Below, in pieces: positions 1 through 8,520 of a stretch of DNA of 64,000 nt. Under the pieces are notes generated by a model, which ran no database searches, was not told where the DNA came from, and was given only the letters and a program-made list of their open reading frames with translations. Numbering within the stretch: the stretch's first letter is position 1; each line of letters starts with the position of its first letter. Origin of the DNA: Phytohabitans kaempferiae (GTDB lineage: Bacteria > Actinomycetota > Actinomycetes > Mycobacteriales > Micromonosporaceae); assembly GCF_042433955.1 (NCBI RefSeq), contig NZ_JBHLUH010000035.1, positions 21,875 through 85,874 on the forward strand. The letters run 5' to 3'. The translations under genes were made by a program, and so were the position numbers.

Positions 1-696
1 TTCGAGGAGGGCCGGCTCTTCGGCGGCGAGTGGCTGCGCGCGCTCGGCGCGCTCCCCAACGAGTACCTGCATTACCACTACTTCGCCCGCGAGGCGCTGG
101 CCGCCGCGCGGACGACCGAAACCCGCGCCACGGAGGCCACGGCGGCCGACGCGCGGACGGGAGGCGAGACGCGCGGCGCGCAGATCGCGCGGCAGCAGGC
201 GGCGTTCTACGCCGGCCCGTCACTGGCCGCGTGGGAGGAGGCCCGCCTGGCCCGCGAGCGGACGTACCGGGAGGCTCGCGACGCGGCGGACCTGGAGGGC
301 GGCGGCTACGAGGGGGTCGCGCTCGCGCTCATGCGGGCGCTCGGCGGGCACGGGCCGGCCACGCTCATCCTCAACGTGCGCAACCGCGCCACGCTCCCCG
401 CGCTCGACGCCGAGGCGGTGGTCGAGGTGCCCTGCGCGGTCGACGTGTCCGGTGCCCGCCCGCTGCCGGTCGCCCCGCTCGACGGCCACGCGGCAGGGCT
501 GGTCACCACCGTAAAGGCGGTGGAGCGGGCGGTGCTGGAGGCGGCCACGAGCGGGTCGCGGGCGGCGGCGCTGCGGGCCTTCGCGCTGCATCCGCTCGTC
601 GACTCGGTCGCGGTCGCGCGGCGGCTCCTCGACGCGTACATCGACCGCCACGGCCCCTTGTCCTACCTGCGCGGTGACTCTACGGTCCACCCATGA
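1..696 (+). CDS. 6-phospho-beta-glucosidase / family 4 glycosidase, C-terminal part
   Basis: The frame is open from base 1, so the start and the NAD-binding N-terminus lie outside the window. The visible 231 residues match the C-terminal half of glycoside hydrolase family 4 enzymes, which split 6-phospho-glycosides by an NAD+- and metal-dependent redox mechanism. The motif NEYLHYHYF (about residues 20-28) is the conserved Asn-Glu-aromatic stretch of the family. The segment LILNVRN near residue 118 and the helical tail ending DRHGPLSYLRG also fit. The stop TGA is at 694-696. The next gene converges on it across a repeat-bearing spacer. The substrate cannot be read from this part alone. Confidence 0.85.
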   Translation, partial: FEEGRLFGGEWLRALGALPNEYLHYHYFAREALAAARTTETRATEATAADARTGGETRGAQIARQQAAFYAGPSLAAWEEARLARERTYREARDAADLEGGGYEGVALALMRALGGHGPATLILNVRNRATLPALDAEAVVEVPCAVDVSGARPLPVAPLDGHAAGLVTTVKAVERAVLEAATSGSRAAALRAFALHPLVDSVAVARRLLDAYIDRHGPLSYLRGDSTVHP

Positions 697-767
697 CGCT
701 GCTCTCGGACCTGGCCGCCGCCCTCGAAACCGGCGCGATCGAGGTGGTCGAGAGGCCAGCCGCGGGG

Positions 768-890
768 AGGGATCGTGAAGCGCGGAGGGTGAGGCCCGCG
801 GGTCGTGGGGACGCGGAGGGCGAGGCCGCGGGAGCGGCGGCCTGGACCGCAGCGGACATCGCGGTAGCCCGAATCTGTCCTCTGGAACGG
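768..890 (+). repeat. Dispersed convergent-spacer repeat, copy 1
   Basis: The core GCGGAGGGCGAGGCCGCGGG, then a CTGGACCGC / CATCGCGGTAGCCCG module, recurs at four other intergenic sites in this window. This copy lies between the ends of the glycosidase and the GGDEF-EAL gene, which face each other. Its tail (GAATCTGTCCTCTGGAACGG) is shared with the copy at 16700-16837. The hairpin arms are partly mismatched here. Confidence 0.75.
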
Positions 891-918
891 ATCGCCTCGA
901 TCAGGGCACTGAGGCGGG

Positions 919-3402
919 TCAGGCGGGCGGGCGGTGGCGGAGGGCGATCACCGTGGCGCCGCGGTGGAGGCTGGCGGCCAGCGCGCCGCGCACGCCGTCG
1001 ACCCCGGCGCGCAGGGCGTCGAGCAGCTCGGCGGCGTCGACCGGGCGGCCGAAGAGGTGGCCCTGGCCGGCCGTGCAGCCCACCTCCCACAGCGCCTGCC
1101 GCTGGTCGGCGGTCTCGACGCCCTCGGCCACGACGGTGAGCCCCAGCGAGCGGCCGAGCTCCACAGTGGACCGCACCGCGGCGGCGGCCTGGGCGGAGGT
1201 GCGCATGGCGGCCACGAAGGTGCGGTCGATCTTCAGCTCGTGCACCGGCACCTCGGAGACGACCGACAGCGACGAGTGGCCGGTGCCGAAGTCGTCGAGC
1301 GCCAGCCGCACGCCGGCCGCCCGGAGGCTGTTGAGCACGCGGTCGACGGCCTGGAGCTGCCCCACCGACGCGGTCTCGGCCAGCTCGAGCACCAGCGAGC
1401 CGGGGTCGAGGCGCTGGGCCCCCAGCTCCTCGAGCACCATCGCCGGGAACGCGGGGTCGAGCAGGCTGTGTGGCGACACGTTGAGCGCGACGGCCAGGTC
1501 GAAGCCGGCGGCGCGCCACTCGCGGAGACCGGCCAGCGCCTGCCGGAGCACGCCCGCGGTGAACGCGCCGAGCAGGTCGGAGCGCTCCACGATCGGCAGC
1601 CACTGCTTGGGCAGCAGCACGCCGTGGCGCGGATGGTGCCAGCGGGTCAGCGCCTCGGCCGCGATCGCCTCGCCACTGCCCAGCTCGACGATCGGCTGGA
1701 AGCGGACGGTGAACTCGCCCCCCGCCACCGCCCGGGCCAGCTCGCCGCCGAGGGAGAGCTGGCGGTGGTCGGCGGTGTCGCGGCCGTGCTGGTAGTCGAC
1801 GATGGCGACACCGGCCCGCTTCGCCTGGTACATCGCGACGTCGGCGCGGCGCAGCAGCTCGCCCGCGCTCACGCCCGGACCGGCGAGCGCGATGCCGGCG
1901 CTGGCCTGGACGGTGACCTGCATGCCGGCGAGGGCGACCGGCTCGCGAAGGCAGTCGAGGATGCGGCGGGCGCGGTGGATCGCGGTGGCCGGGGCGGGCA
2001 GGTGCTCGAGCAGGATCGCGAACTCGTCGCCGCCCAGCCGGGCCACCACCGCGCCGTTGTCGGTGGCCGCCGCGCCCAGCCGCTCGCCCACCTCGACCAG
2101 CAGCTTGTCGCCGAAGGCGTGGCCGAGCGTGTCGTTGACCTCCTTGAACCGGTTGAGGTCGACCAGCGCGAGCGCGAGCGTGCCGCCGGTGCTCTCCCGC
2201 GCCTCGGCGAGCCGGTCGAGCAGGGCGCGCCGGTTGGCGAGGCCGGTGAGCGGGTCGCGGCGGGCGTCGCGGGCGTGCTGGTCGCGCTCGGCGATCAGCT
2301 CGGCGTACGCCCGGGCGTTGAGGATCGCGGTGGTGAGCGAGGCGCCGTAGGCCCGCAGCGTGCTCTCCTCGCGCCCGTCGAGCCCGACGGTGGTCGCCGG
2401 GAGGGCGAGCCGGAGCACGCCGACCGCGCTGCCGTCGCGCCCGCCGAGGAAGCGGCTCGCGGTCAGCGGCGCGGGCGGCGGGGCGGCACCGGAGGGCCCG
2501 TCGTACACCACGCCGTCGGCGTCGGCCCGGACCAGCCGGCACGGCTCGACGTCCCAGAGCTCGACCTGGGCCTGCCGGGCGTTGAATAGCCCGACCGCCC
2601 CGCGCGCGGCGGTGTGCAGCACGCCGGTGAGATCGACCCCGTTGAGCGCGTCGGTGGCGGCGGCGAGCTGCTCCCAGGTGCTGCGCTCGGCCCGCAGGTG
2701 GAGGCGGTGCATGTAGACCAGGTAGAGCACGAGCTGGGCCAGCGGGATCGCGACCAGCAGCCGCAGGTCGAGCATGACGAGCGCGGTCGCGGCCACGGCG
2801 ATGGCCAGGCAGGCGAGATTGAGCGCGAGCCGGATGTCGGCGTCGGTGCGCAGGACCTGCTGCATGGAACGGCCGGTGACCAGCGCGACCGTGGTCGCGA
2901 TCACCGCCTCCTCCACCACGACGAAGGCGACCGCGCCGACGAGCAGCGCCAGCAGGTAGGTGGTCCACGGCGCGACCGCGCCGCCCGCCAGCGTGGGGTG
3001 CACACCGGCGGCCGAGACGGCGCCCGTCGCCGCGGCGGCCGCGAGCACGACCGTGCCGCCGTTGTGCAGTGCCTTGTGCAGCGAGCCGCCCCGGTGGCGC
3101 ACGACGCCTCGGCCGACGGCGACGCCCGCGGCGACGCAGACCAGCGCCCACTGCGGCGGGAGCACGACGGCCACCACCAGCACCGCGGACGAGGCCGCGT
3201 TGAACCGGATCTGCGTGCGGATGCGCACCGGTGCCGAACAGCCGACGCCCACGACCACGAGGGCGGCGGCGATGACGAGGACGAACGCCTCACTCGGCGA
3301 CGGGACGCTCAACCGGGGAACGGCCCACGCGAGACAACCTCCGGCAGAAAGCAGGACGAGACCGGTCAGCAGCCGCAGCTGCCCGGTCTCACCCCTGCTC
3401 AT
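919..3402 (-). CDS. Membrane-anchored GGDEF-EAL cyclic-di-GMP protein
   Basis: The protein has 827 residues if started at the ATG at 3402; a longer frame upstream is rich in Arg and Gly and looks untranslated. The first 250 or so residues hold several hydrophobic segments. A GAF-like or linker region follows, then DPLTGLANRR and an intact RLGGDEF near residue 454 (diguanylate cyclase), then an EAL domain with AAEALTRWHHP near 582, ALNVSPHS, DDFGTGHSSL near 702, LKIDRTFV and VVAEGVET. Because the GGDEF signature and the EAL metal and catalytic motifs are all intact, both synthesis and breakdown of c-di-GMP are possible. No partner kinase or regulator is adjacent. It converges with the glycosidase gene. 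Confidence 0.9.
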   Translation of the reverse strand: MSRGETGQLRLLTGLVLLSAGGCLAWAVPRLSVPSPSEAFVLVIAAALVVVGVGCSAPVRIRTQIRFNAASSAVLVVAVVLPPQWALVCVAAGVAVGRGVVRHRGGSLHKALHNGGTVVLAAAAATGAVSAAGVHPTLAGGAVAPWTTYLLALLVGAVAFVVVEEAVIATTVALVTGRSMQQVLRTDADIRLALNLACLAIAVAATALVMLDLRLLVAIPLAQLVLYLVYMHRLHLRAERSTWEQLAAATDALNGVDLTGVLHTAARGAVGLFNARQAQVELWDVEPCRLVRADADGVVYDGPSGAAPPPAPLTASRFLGGRDGSAVGVLRLALPATTVGLDGREESTLRAYGASLTTAILNARAYAELIAERDQHARDARRDPLTGLANRRALLDRLAEARESTGGTLALALVDLNRFKEVNDTLGHAFGDKLLVEVGERLGAAATDNGAVVARLGGDEFAILLEHLPAPATAIHRARRILDCLREPVALAGMQVTVQASAGIALAGPGVSAGELLRRADVAMYQAKRAGVAIVDYQHGRDTADHRQLSLGGELARAVAGGEFTVRFQPIVELGSGEAIAAEALTRWHHPRHGVLLPKQWLPIVERSDLLGAFTAGVLRQALAGLREWRAAGFDLAVALNVSPHSLLDPAFPAMVLEELGAQRLDPGSLVLELAETASVGQLQAVDRVLNSLRAAGVRLALDDFGTGHSSLSVVSEVPVHELKIDRTFVAAMRTSAQAAAAVRSTVELGRSLGLTVVAEGVETADQRQALWEVGCTAGQGHLFGRPVDAAELLDALRAGVDGVRGALAASLHRGATVIALRHRPPA

Positions 3403-3932
3403 GCCGGTCCGTGCCCTCCACAGTGGAGCATTTCCATCGACCGGTCGACATTCGGTCAGGTTACCGCAGCGGAGGGTGAGATCGACACCCTCGACGCCCG
3501 GCCGCCTCCATACAGGACCCCTCAGCCCCACTCCAAGCCCTTGCGCATGATGGCCGCCCTCCCTTCCGTGTCGCCCGCGCACACCGTAGGGAGAATTCGC
3601 CCAGGAAAGGAAGGTTAAAACGTCCCTTGCACCAGACTGAGCCTATTCAGGCGGATCTGTGACGTTCCGTCGGTTTCACGCCACGCTCCGCAACCATCGC
3701 CGCGCTACAACGGACCCGCGAGGGGACACGCGCGGTAACCCTCAACCGGCACTTTACCCAGCTCACGTCACACCAGCACCACTGGTTTCACGCCGCTGGG
3801 CGCCGTACGCGCGACGGTTGCGGGGCGTATCGACGCGGTTCTACCAGAACCCGCCGTGACCTGGCACCCACAGTGCCCTCCGGACCCAGAGCCGGTACGG
3901 AGCGCGAAAGTCCCGCCCGGTACGCTCGCGCG
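3403..3932. other. Intergenic region, no gene seen
   Basis: These 530 bases separate the divergent GGDEF-EAL and TetR genes and should hold both promoters. Frames here are short and have no recognisable product. The stretch 3595-3640 is unusually A/T-rich for the window. A near-palindrome CTCCACAGTGGAG lies at about 3416-3428, just upstream of the GGDEF-EAL start. It belongs to a motif seen several times in the window. Confidence 0.5.
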
Positions 3933-4556
3933 GTGGCGGATTCGGGCGAGGTGCGGCGGCGTGGCCGGCCCCGGGACCCCGACATGGAGGCGCGGGTCTA
4001 CAGCGTCGCCGTCCTGGTCTTCGCCGAGAAGGGCTGGGCCGGCTTCACGCTGGACGAGGTGGCCCGCCGTTCCGGTGTCGGCAAGGCGTCGGTCTACCTG
4101 CGGTGGCGCGACAAGCGCGAGCTGCTGCTCGCCGCGATGGGCGACCGGCTGGAGCCGTTCCAGGGCTGGACCCACACCGGCGACCTGCGCGAAGACCTCA
4201 AGGCGATGGCCCGCTACGTCTTCCAGATGTACTGGGGCTGGGCCGGCCTCGCGGTCATGCGGCTGTGGCTCGACGCGCGCACCTACCCCGACCTCTTCGC
4301 CGACCTGCGTGACTTCTATCTCTTCGGCAGCGTGCGGATGGTGGAGGCGATGATCGGGGCGGCGGTGGCCCGGGGCGAGCTGCCGGAGGGCACCGAGCCG
4401 GCGCTGGTGCTCGGCACGATGTTCGGCGTGGCCACCGTCCAGGTCTCGCTGGCACCGCCCGCGCCGGGCGAGGACGTCACCGCCCGCACCGAGGAGTACG
4501 TCGAGGCGCTCGTCGACATGGTCCTCACCGGCCTGCGCCGCGGCCCGGCCGGCTGA
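3933..4556 (+). CDS. TetR/AcrR family transcriptional regulator
   Basis: The GTG at 3933 is preferred, giving VADSGEVRRRGRPRDPDMEA, because Arg-rich GRPRD heads the helix-turn-helix in this family; an upstream ATG at 3873 adds 20 unconserved residues. The protein has 207 residues. The N-terminal helix-turn-helix reads FTLDEVARRSGVGKASVYLRW, about residues 33-53, followed by the typical KRELLLAAM. The C-terminal ligand domain resembles the AcrR TetR_C_11 type. It probably represses its own or a nearby promoter. No target can be named, since the DsbA-like gene downstream is on the other strand and converges 28 bases away. Confidence 0.85.
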   Translation: MADSGEVRRRGRPRDPDMEARVYSVAVLVFAEKGWAGFTLDEVARRSGVGKASVYLRWRDKRELLLAAMGDRLEPFQGWTHTGDLREDLKAMARYVFQMYWGWAGLAVMRLWLDARTYPDLFADLRDFYLFGSVRMVEAMIGAAVARGELPEGTEPALVLGTMFGVATVQVSLAPPAPGEDVTARTEEYVEALVDMVLTGLRRGPAG

Positions 4557-4584
4557 GCCGCCGCGCGGCGCGTCCCGGCCCGCC

Positions 4585-5256
4585 TCACTCGGGGGCCGCG
4601 TGCCGCCCGGTCGCGCCGGCCCGCCGCACCGCCCGCCCGAGCAGGGCCGAGACCCGTTCCTCGACCTGTCGCGCGGTCGCCGCCCCGGTCATCACCGGCG
4701 TCAGCCGGCCGCCCGTGTCGACCAGCAGCGTGGGGAAGGCGACCACGCCGAGCCGCCGTACCCGGGCGAACTCCGCCTCCGCCGCCCGCAGCGACCACGG
4801 ATGGTCGAAGCCGGCGACCACCGCCGCCTCGTCCAGCCCGTACTCCCGGGCGATCCGCCGGTGCGTGTCCGGCCCGGCGAGGCTCCGCCCCTCGACGAAG
4901 AACGCCTCCTGCGACGCCGCGGCCAGCTCCACCGCCCGCTCCGGCGCGGCCCGCCGCAACGCGACATACCCGCGGGCAGCCGCGGTGGAGTTCATCACGA
5001 ACGTCCCGTCCGCGGTCAGCCGCTCGTAGCCGTCGCCGAACCACGCGCCGGTCAGCTCGGCGATCCGGCGGTTGGTGCCGGACAAATCGCCCAGCCGGTG
5101 GAGCGGCACCCGCGCCGCACCCACGTAGAGCCCTCCACAGAGGACTTCCACGGGGACTCCGGGATACGCGGCGGCGAGATCCACCATCGTCTGCGCGAAT
5201 CCGTACGACCACGCGCAGTAGCCATCGAACACATAGACGAGCCCAGGTTCGTTCAT
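4585..5256 (-). CDS. DsbA-family oxidoreductase with CAWS active site
   Basis: The protein has 223 residues and a thioredoxin-fold start (LVYVFDGYCAWSYGF), an alpha-helical insert, and a cis-Pro segment VVAFPTLLV near residue 178. These mark the DsbA/FrnE-like family of cytoplasmic thiol oxidoreductases. The active-site motif is CAWS rather than CPxC, so the second cysteine is replaced by serine. Such monothiol versions usually act by glutathione- or mycothiol-like adduct chemistry or as isomerases; that role is inferred. There is no signal peptide. The gene is divergent from the S1C protease at 5382 and convergent with the TetR gene. Confidence 0.8.
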   Translation of the reverse strand: MNEPGLVYVFDGYCAWSYGFAQTMVDLAAAYPGVPVEVLCGGLYVGAARVPLHRLGDLSGTNRRIAELTGAWFGDGYERLTADGTFVMNSTAAARGYVALRRAAPERAVELAAASQEAFFVEGRSLAGPDTHRRIAREYGLDEAAVVAGFDHPWSLRAAEAEFARVRRLGVVAFPTLLVDTGGRLTPVMTGAATARQVEERVSALLGRAVRRAGATGRHAAPE

Positions 5257-5324
5257 CGGTCCCCCAACGACCTCAAACGCCGCCCGGGAGTACGTACCGC
5301 GGGGCGGGCTCAGATGGTCAGGCT

Positions 5325-5339
5325 CGGGAAAATTTCCCG
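5325..5339. promoter_or_regulatory. Perfect 15-base dyad upstream of the S1C protease
   Basis: CGGGAAAATTTCCCG is a perfect palindrome around a central A, 42 bases before the protease ATG and 68 bases from the DsbA-like start. Its A/T core is rare in this DNA. It has the form of an operator for a dimeric regulator serving one or both divergent genes; no regulator is identified. Confidence 0.55.
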
Positions 5340-5381
5340 TTTCCGTTCAGCCGGCGGGCGCCGCCGTCCGTATCACCGGGC

Positions 5382-6281
5382 ATGACCGCGATGCTGGGGT
5401 ACGACGACCGGGGCGGCCCGTACCGCGAGCCCCAGTACCACGAGCCCTGGCCGGGGCCGCGCAGCTACCCCCGCCACCGGGCCGACCTGCCCCCGGGCAC
5501 GGTCTGGGACGCTCCCCCGCCGGCCCGGTCCCGCCGGCGGGGGCCCCGGCTCCTGCTCGCCGGCCTGCTGGTCGCGGTGGTGTCGGCGGGCTCGGGCGGC
5601 GCCGCCGGCTGGTACGCCTCGCTCTGGGCGAACGCCCCCGCCGGCGGAGCCCGCCTCACCGCCGGCGGGGCCGTGCCGGACGCGCTGGTCGGCGCCGCCG
5701 AGCAGGCGCTGCCCGGCGTGGTCTCGGTCGAGGTCGTCGGCGAGGACGAGGCATCCTCCGGGTCCGGCTTCGTCATCGACGACCGGGGCCACATCATGAC
5801 CAACAGCCACGTGGTGGTCGCCGGCGGGCGGATCACGGTCGTCGGCCAGGACGGCGAGGAGCGCACCGCCCGGCTGGTCGGGCGGGTCGCCCGCACCGAC
5901 ATCGCGGTGCTCCGGGTCGGTACGGGCGCCGAGCCCCTCCGCCCGCTCGCGCTCGGCCGCAGCAGCGACCTGAAGGTCGGCGAGCCGGTGCTCGCCGTCG
6001 GCTCGCCGCTCGGCCTCTCCGGCAGCGTCACGGCCGGCATCGTGAGCGCGGTCGACCGGCAGGTGCGGCTGGGCGACGCGGCACGGCAGCCGGCGGTACA
6101 GACCGACGCCTCCATCAACCCCGGCAACTCCGGCGGCCCGCTCGTCAACGCCCGCGGCCAGGTCGTCGGCGTGAACACCGCGATCGCGACCATCGACGGC
6201 AACGGCAACATCGGCATCGGCTTCGCCATCCCGATCGAACGGGCCGCGCAGACCGCCCAGGAGATCATCGCGGCGGCCTGA
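5382..6281 (+). CDS. S1C family trypsin-like serine protease (HtrA/DegP-like, no PDZ)
   Basis: The protein has 299 residues. A proline-rich cytoplasmic head is followed by one membrane segment (about residues 50-75, LLLAGLLVAVVSAGSGGAAG), so the protease domain should face outward. The triad is visible as His143 in TNSHVVV, Asp173 in RTDIAVL and Ser250 in NPGNSGGPL. The sequence ends soon after the protease domain (AQEIIAAA), so there is no room for the PDZ domain usual in HtrA. Its likely role is extracytoplasmic protein quality control or specific cleavage. The start has only a weak ribosome site; an in-frame ATG at 5391 is an alternative. Confidence 0.9.
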   Translation: MTAMLGYDDRGGPYREPQYHEPWPGPRSYPRHRADLPPGTVWDAPPPARSRRRGPRLLLAGLLVAVVSAGSGGAAGWYASLWANAPAGGARLTAGGAVPDALVGAAEQALPGVVSVEVVGEDEASSGSGFVIDDRGHIMTNSHVVVAGGRITVVGQDGEERTARLVGRVARTDIAVLRVGTGAEPLRPLALGRSSDLKVGEPVLAVGSPLGLSGSVTAGIVSAVDRQVRLGDAARQPAVQTDASINPGNSGGPLVNARGQVVGVNTAIATIDGNGNIGIGFAIPIERAAQTAQEIIAAA

Positions 6282-6317
6282 CCTTGCGGGGCGGGCATCC
6301 GTGGAAGACTGAGGCCC

Positions 6318-6917
6318 GTGGGTATCGTCTCGCCGGGCTTCCGTGGCCGGCCGCGCTCGTCCGGGCCCAAGCTGCCGCCCGGGCAGTACCTGGTCGACGA
6401 CTTCCCGGTCCTCTCCGCCGGCCCCACGCCCCGGGTGCCGATGGACCGCTGGGAGTTCGTCATCACCACCGAGACCGCGCGCGAGCACCGGTGGAGCTGG
6501 CCCGAGCTGATGGCGCTGCCCAGCGAGACGCCGGTCGTCGACATCCACTGCGTGACCAAGTGGTCCAAGCTCGGCACCACCTGGCAGGGCGTCTCCCTCG
6601 ACACGCTGCTGTCCGATGTGGACACGGCGGCCGACTACGCGCTCGTCCACTCGTACGGCGGCTACACCACCAACCTCCCGCTCGCCGACCTGGTCGACGG
6701 GCAGGCGTGGGTCGCCTACCAGTTCGACGGCGACGACCTCGCCCCGGAGCACGGCGGCCCGGCCCGCCTGCTCGTTCCCCACCTGTACTTCTGGAAGTCG
6801 GCGAAGTGGGTGCGCGGCATCCAGCTGCGCTTCGAAGACGAGCCCGGGTTCTGGGAGACGGCCGGCTACCACGACTACGGTGACCCATGGCGCGAGCAGC
6901 GGTACCAGGGCGACTGA
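6318..6917 (+). CDS. Sulfite-oxidase-like molybdopterin oxidoreductase
   Basis: This 199-residue protein has the oxidoreductase molybdopterin-binding fold of the SUOX/MsrP family. Cys78 in VDIHCVTKWS is the likely molybdenum ligand, and the segment GGYTTNLPLADL and the motif LVPHLYFWKSAKW are typical. It lacks a signal peptide and the dimerisation domain of true sulfite oxidase, as in the short bacterial versions. GTG at 6318 is the start. The gene overlaps the flavin reductase by 31 bases, so the two are translationally linked; the reductase probably supplies or takes electrons. The substrate is unknown. Confidence 0.85.
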   Translation: MGIVSPGFRGRPRSSGPKLPPGQYLVDDFPVLSAGPTPRVPMDRWEFVITTETAREHRWSWPELMALPSETPVVDIHCVTKWSKLGTTWQGVSLDTLLSDVDTAADYALVHSYGGYTTNLPLADLVDGQAWVAYQFDGDDLAPEHGGPARLLVPHLYFWKSAKWVRGIQLRFEDEPGFWETAGYHDYGDPWREQRYQGD

Positions 6918-7639
6918 CCTGGCGGGTCGGCACGCTGGCGGAGGCCCGCGCCGAGACACCGACCGCCCGCACGCTGGTGCTCGACGTGCCCGGCTGGCCC
7001 GGCCACCTCGCCGGCCAGCACGTCGACGTGCGCCTCACCGCCGAAGACGGCTACAGCACACAGCGCAGCTACTCCCTCGCCGCGCCGGCCGATGGCGAGC
7101 GGGTCGAGCTCACCATCCAGGCCGTACCGGAGGGTGAGGTCTCGCCGTACCTGATCGAGGTCTACTCCCCCGGTGACCCGGTGGAGCTGCGCGGCCCGGT
7201 GGGCGGCTGGTTCGTGTGGCGGCCCACCAGCACCGACCCGGTGCTGCTGGTCGCCGGCGGTTCCGGCATCGTCCCGCTGATGGCGATGATCCGCGCGCGG
7301 CGGGCGGCGGGCAGCCGCACCCCGTTCCGGCTCATCTACTCGGTGCGCACGCCCGACGACGTCTACTACGCCGACGAGCTGCGCCGCCGGGTCCGCGACG
7401 ACGCCGGCCTCGACGTCACGTACGCGTACACGCGTGCGGTCCCGGAAGGCTGGCCGACGCCACCGCGCCGGGTCGGCGTCGCCGACGTCAACACCGCCGG
7501 CTGGCCGCCGGCCCTCACGCCGGACTGCTACGTGTGCGGCCCGACCGGCTTCGTCGAGACGGTCGCCGACATCCTCGTCGCACTCGGACACGACCCCCGC
7601 CGCGTGCGCACCGAGCGCTTCGGCCCGACCGGAGGTTGA
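6887..7639 (+). CDS. FAD-binding NAD(P)H oxidoreductase (ferredoxin reductase-like)
   Basis: The protein has 250 residues and the flavodoxin-reductase fold: FAD motif RSYS at residues 60-63, NAD(P) pyrophosphate loop GGSGIVP at 124-130, and CGPTGF near 214. No 2Fe-2S cysteine cluster is present, so it is a bare reductase module. It follows and overlaps the molybdopterin protein, and a small zinc-ribbon protein follows after 6 bases. This order suggests a redox unit in which NAD(P)H electrons reach the molybdenum enzyme. The direction of flow and the substrate are inferred. Confidence 0.88.
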   Translation: MARAAVPGRLTWRVGTLAEARAETPTARTLVLDVPGWPGHLAGQHVDVRLTAEDGYSTQRSYSLAAPADGERVELTIQAVPEGEVSPYLIEVYSPGDPVELRGPVGGWFVWRPTSTDPVLLVAGGSGIVPLMAMIRARRAAGSRTPFRLIYSVRTPDDVYYADELRRRVRDDAGLDVTYAYTRAVPEGWPTPPRRVGVADVNTAGWPPALTPDCYVCGPTGFVETVADILVALGHDPRRVRTERFGPTGG

Positions 7640-7645
7640 CACAAA

Positions 7646-7924
7646 ATGCCCGAACCCGCACTCGACCTCGGCCCGCACATCGACGGCAACGTGCTCGCCG
7701 GCCCGCTACAGGAGATCTTCGCGGTCGACGTGACCGCCGCGACCAGCCGCTGCGCCTCCTGCGGCCGGACCGGCGCGGTCGCCGCCCTGCACGTGTACCC
7801 GAACGCGCCCGGCATGGTCGCCCGGTGCCCCAGCTGCGAGGAGGTCGTGCTCCGCGTGGTCCGGGCGCCCGACGCCGCCTGGCTCGACCTGCGCGGCGCG
7901 GTCTCGCTGCGCCTCCCGATGTGA
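7646..7924 (+). CDS. Small zinc-ribbon protein (DUF6510-like)
   Basis: This 92-residue protein has two CxxC pairs (Cys36/Cys39 and Cys61/Cys64) about 22 residues apart, which is the layout of a zinc ribbon. The N-terminus (DGNVLAGPLQEIF) and the C-terminus ending LRLPM match the DUF6510 family as I recall it; this family is commonly found beside the molybdopterin/flavin reductase pair seen here. Its molecular job is unknown; a structural or electron-transfer accessory is plausible. Its stop overlaps the GTG of the next gene. Confidence 0.8.
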   Translation: MPEPALDLGPHIDGNVLAGPLQEIFAVDVTAATSRCASCGRTGAVAALHVYPNAPGMVARCPSCEEVVLRVVRAPDAAWLDLRGAVSLRLPM

Positions 7925-8520
7925 CCGTGTTCGCCGTGGACCTGGGCGGCGGTGCCCTGCTCCGTCCCATCGAACCCTGGCAGGCGGAGGAGTTCCTCGC
8001 CCACATCGACCGGGCCCGCGCGGTGGTCGACCCGTGGATCCCGTGGGCCAGCCGCAGCACCGACCTGGAGTCGGCCCGGGCCACCCTCCAGCGGTACGCC
8101 GACCTCCAGGCCCGCGACGCCGGCCGGCTGTACGGCATCTGGCTCGACGGCACGCTGGTCGGCGGCACGATGTTCGTCCACTTCGACGCGAAGGCCGGCG
8201 CCTGCGAGATCGGCTGCTGGCTGGAGCCCGCCGGGCAGGGCCGAGGGCTGATCACCAAGGCCGCCGGCCACCTCGTCGACTGGGCGATCGGCGTGCGCGG
8301 CATCCACCGGGTCGTCTGGCAGAACCGCCCGGAGAACATCGCCAGCCGCAACGTGGCCCAGCGCCTCGGCATGCGGCTCGAGGGCGTGCTGCGCGAGGAG
8401 TTCCTCTACCAGGGCGAGCGCCACGACACCGAGGTCTGGTCGCTGCTGGCCCCGGAGTGGCAAGGGCTGACCGCCGGCCACGCGACGGCCCCGATCAGCC
8501 CCCGGCGCGGTACGGAGTGA
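7921..8520 (+). CDS. GNAT N-acetyltransferase, RimJ/RimL type
   Basis: The 199-residue protein begins at GTG 7921, overlapping the previous stop by four bases; GTG 7927 is an alternative. It carries the ribosomal-protein-serine acetyltransferase pattern: LLRPIEPWQAEEFLAHIDRA at the N-terminus, the acetyl-CoA loop EPAGQGRGLITKAA and the NIASRNVAQRLGMRLEG segment. It acetylates an N-terminus or a small amine; the target is not evident. Its last 26 bases overlap the 3' end of the convergent serine hydrolase gene, so the two messages can pair. Confidence 0.88.
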   Translation: MTVFAVDLGGGALLRPIEPWQAEEFLAHIDRARAVVDPWIPWASRSTDLESARATLQRYADLQARDAGRLYGIWLDGTLVGGTMFVHFDAKAGACEIGCWLEPAGQGRGLITKAAGHLVDWAIGVRGIHRVVWQNRPENIASRNVAQRLGMRLEGVLREEFLYQGERHDTEVWSLLAPEWQGLTAGHATAPISPRRGTE

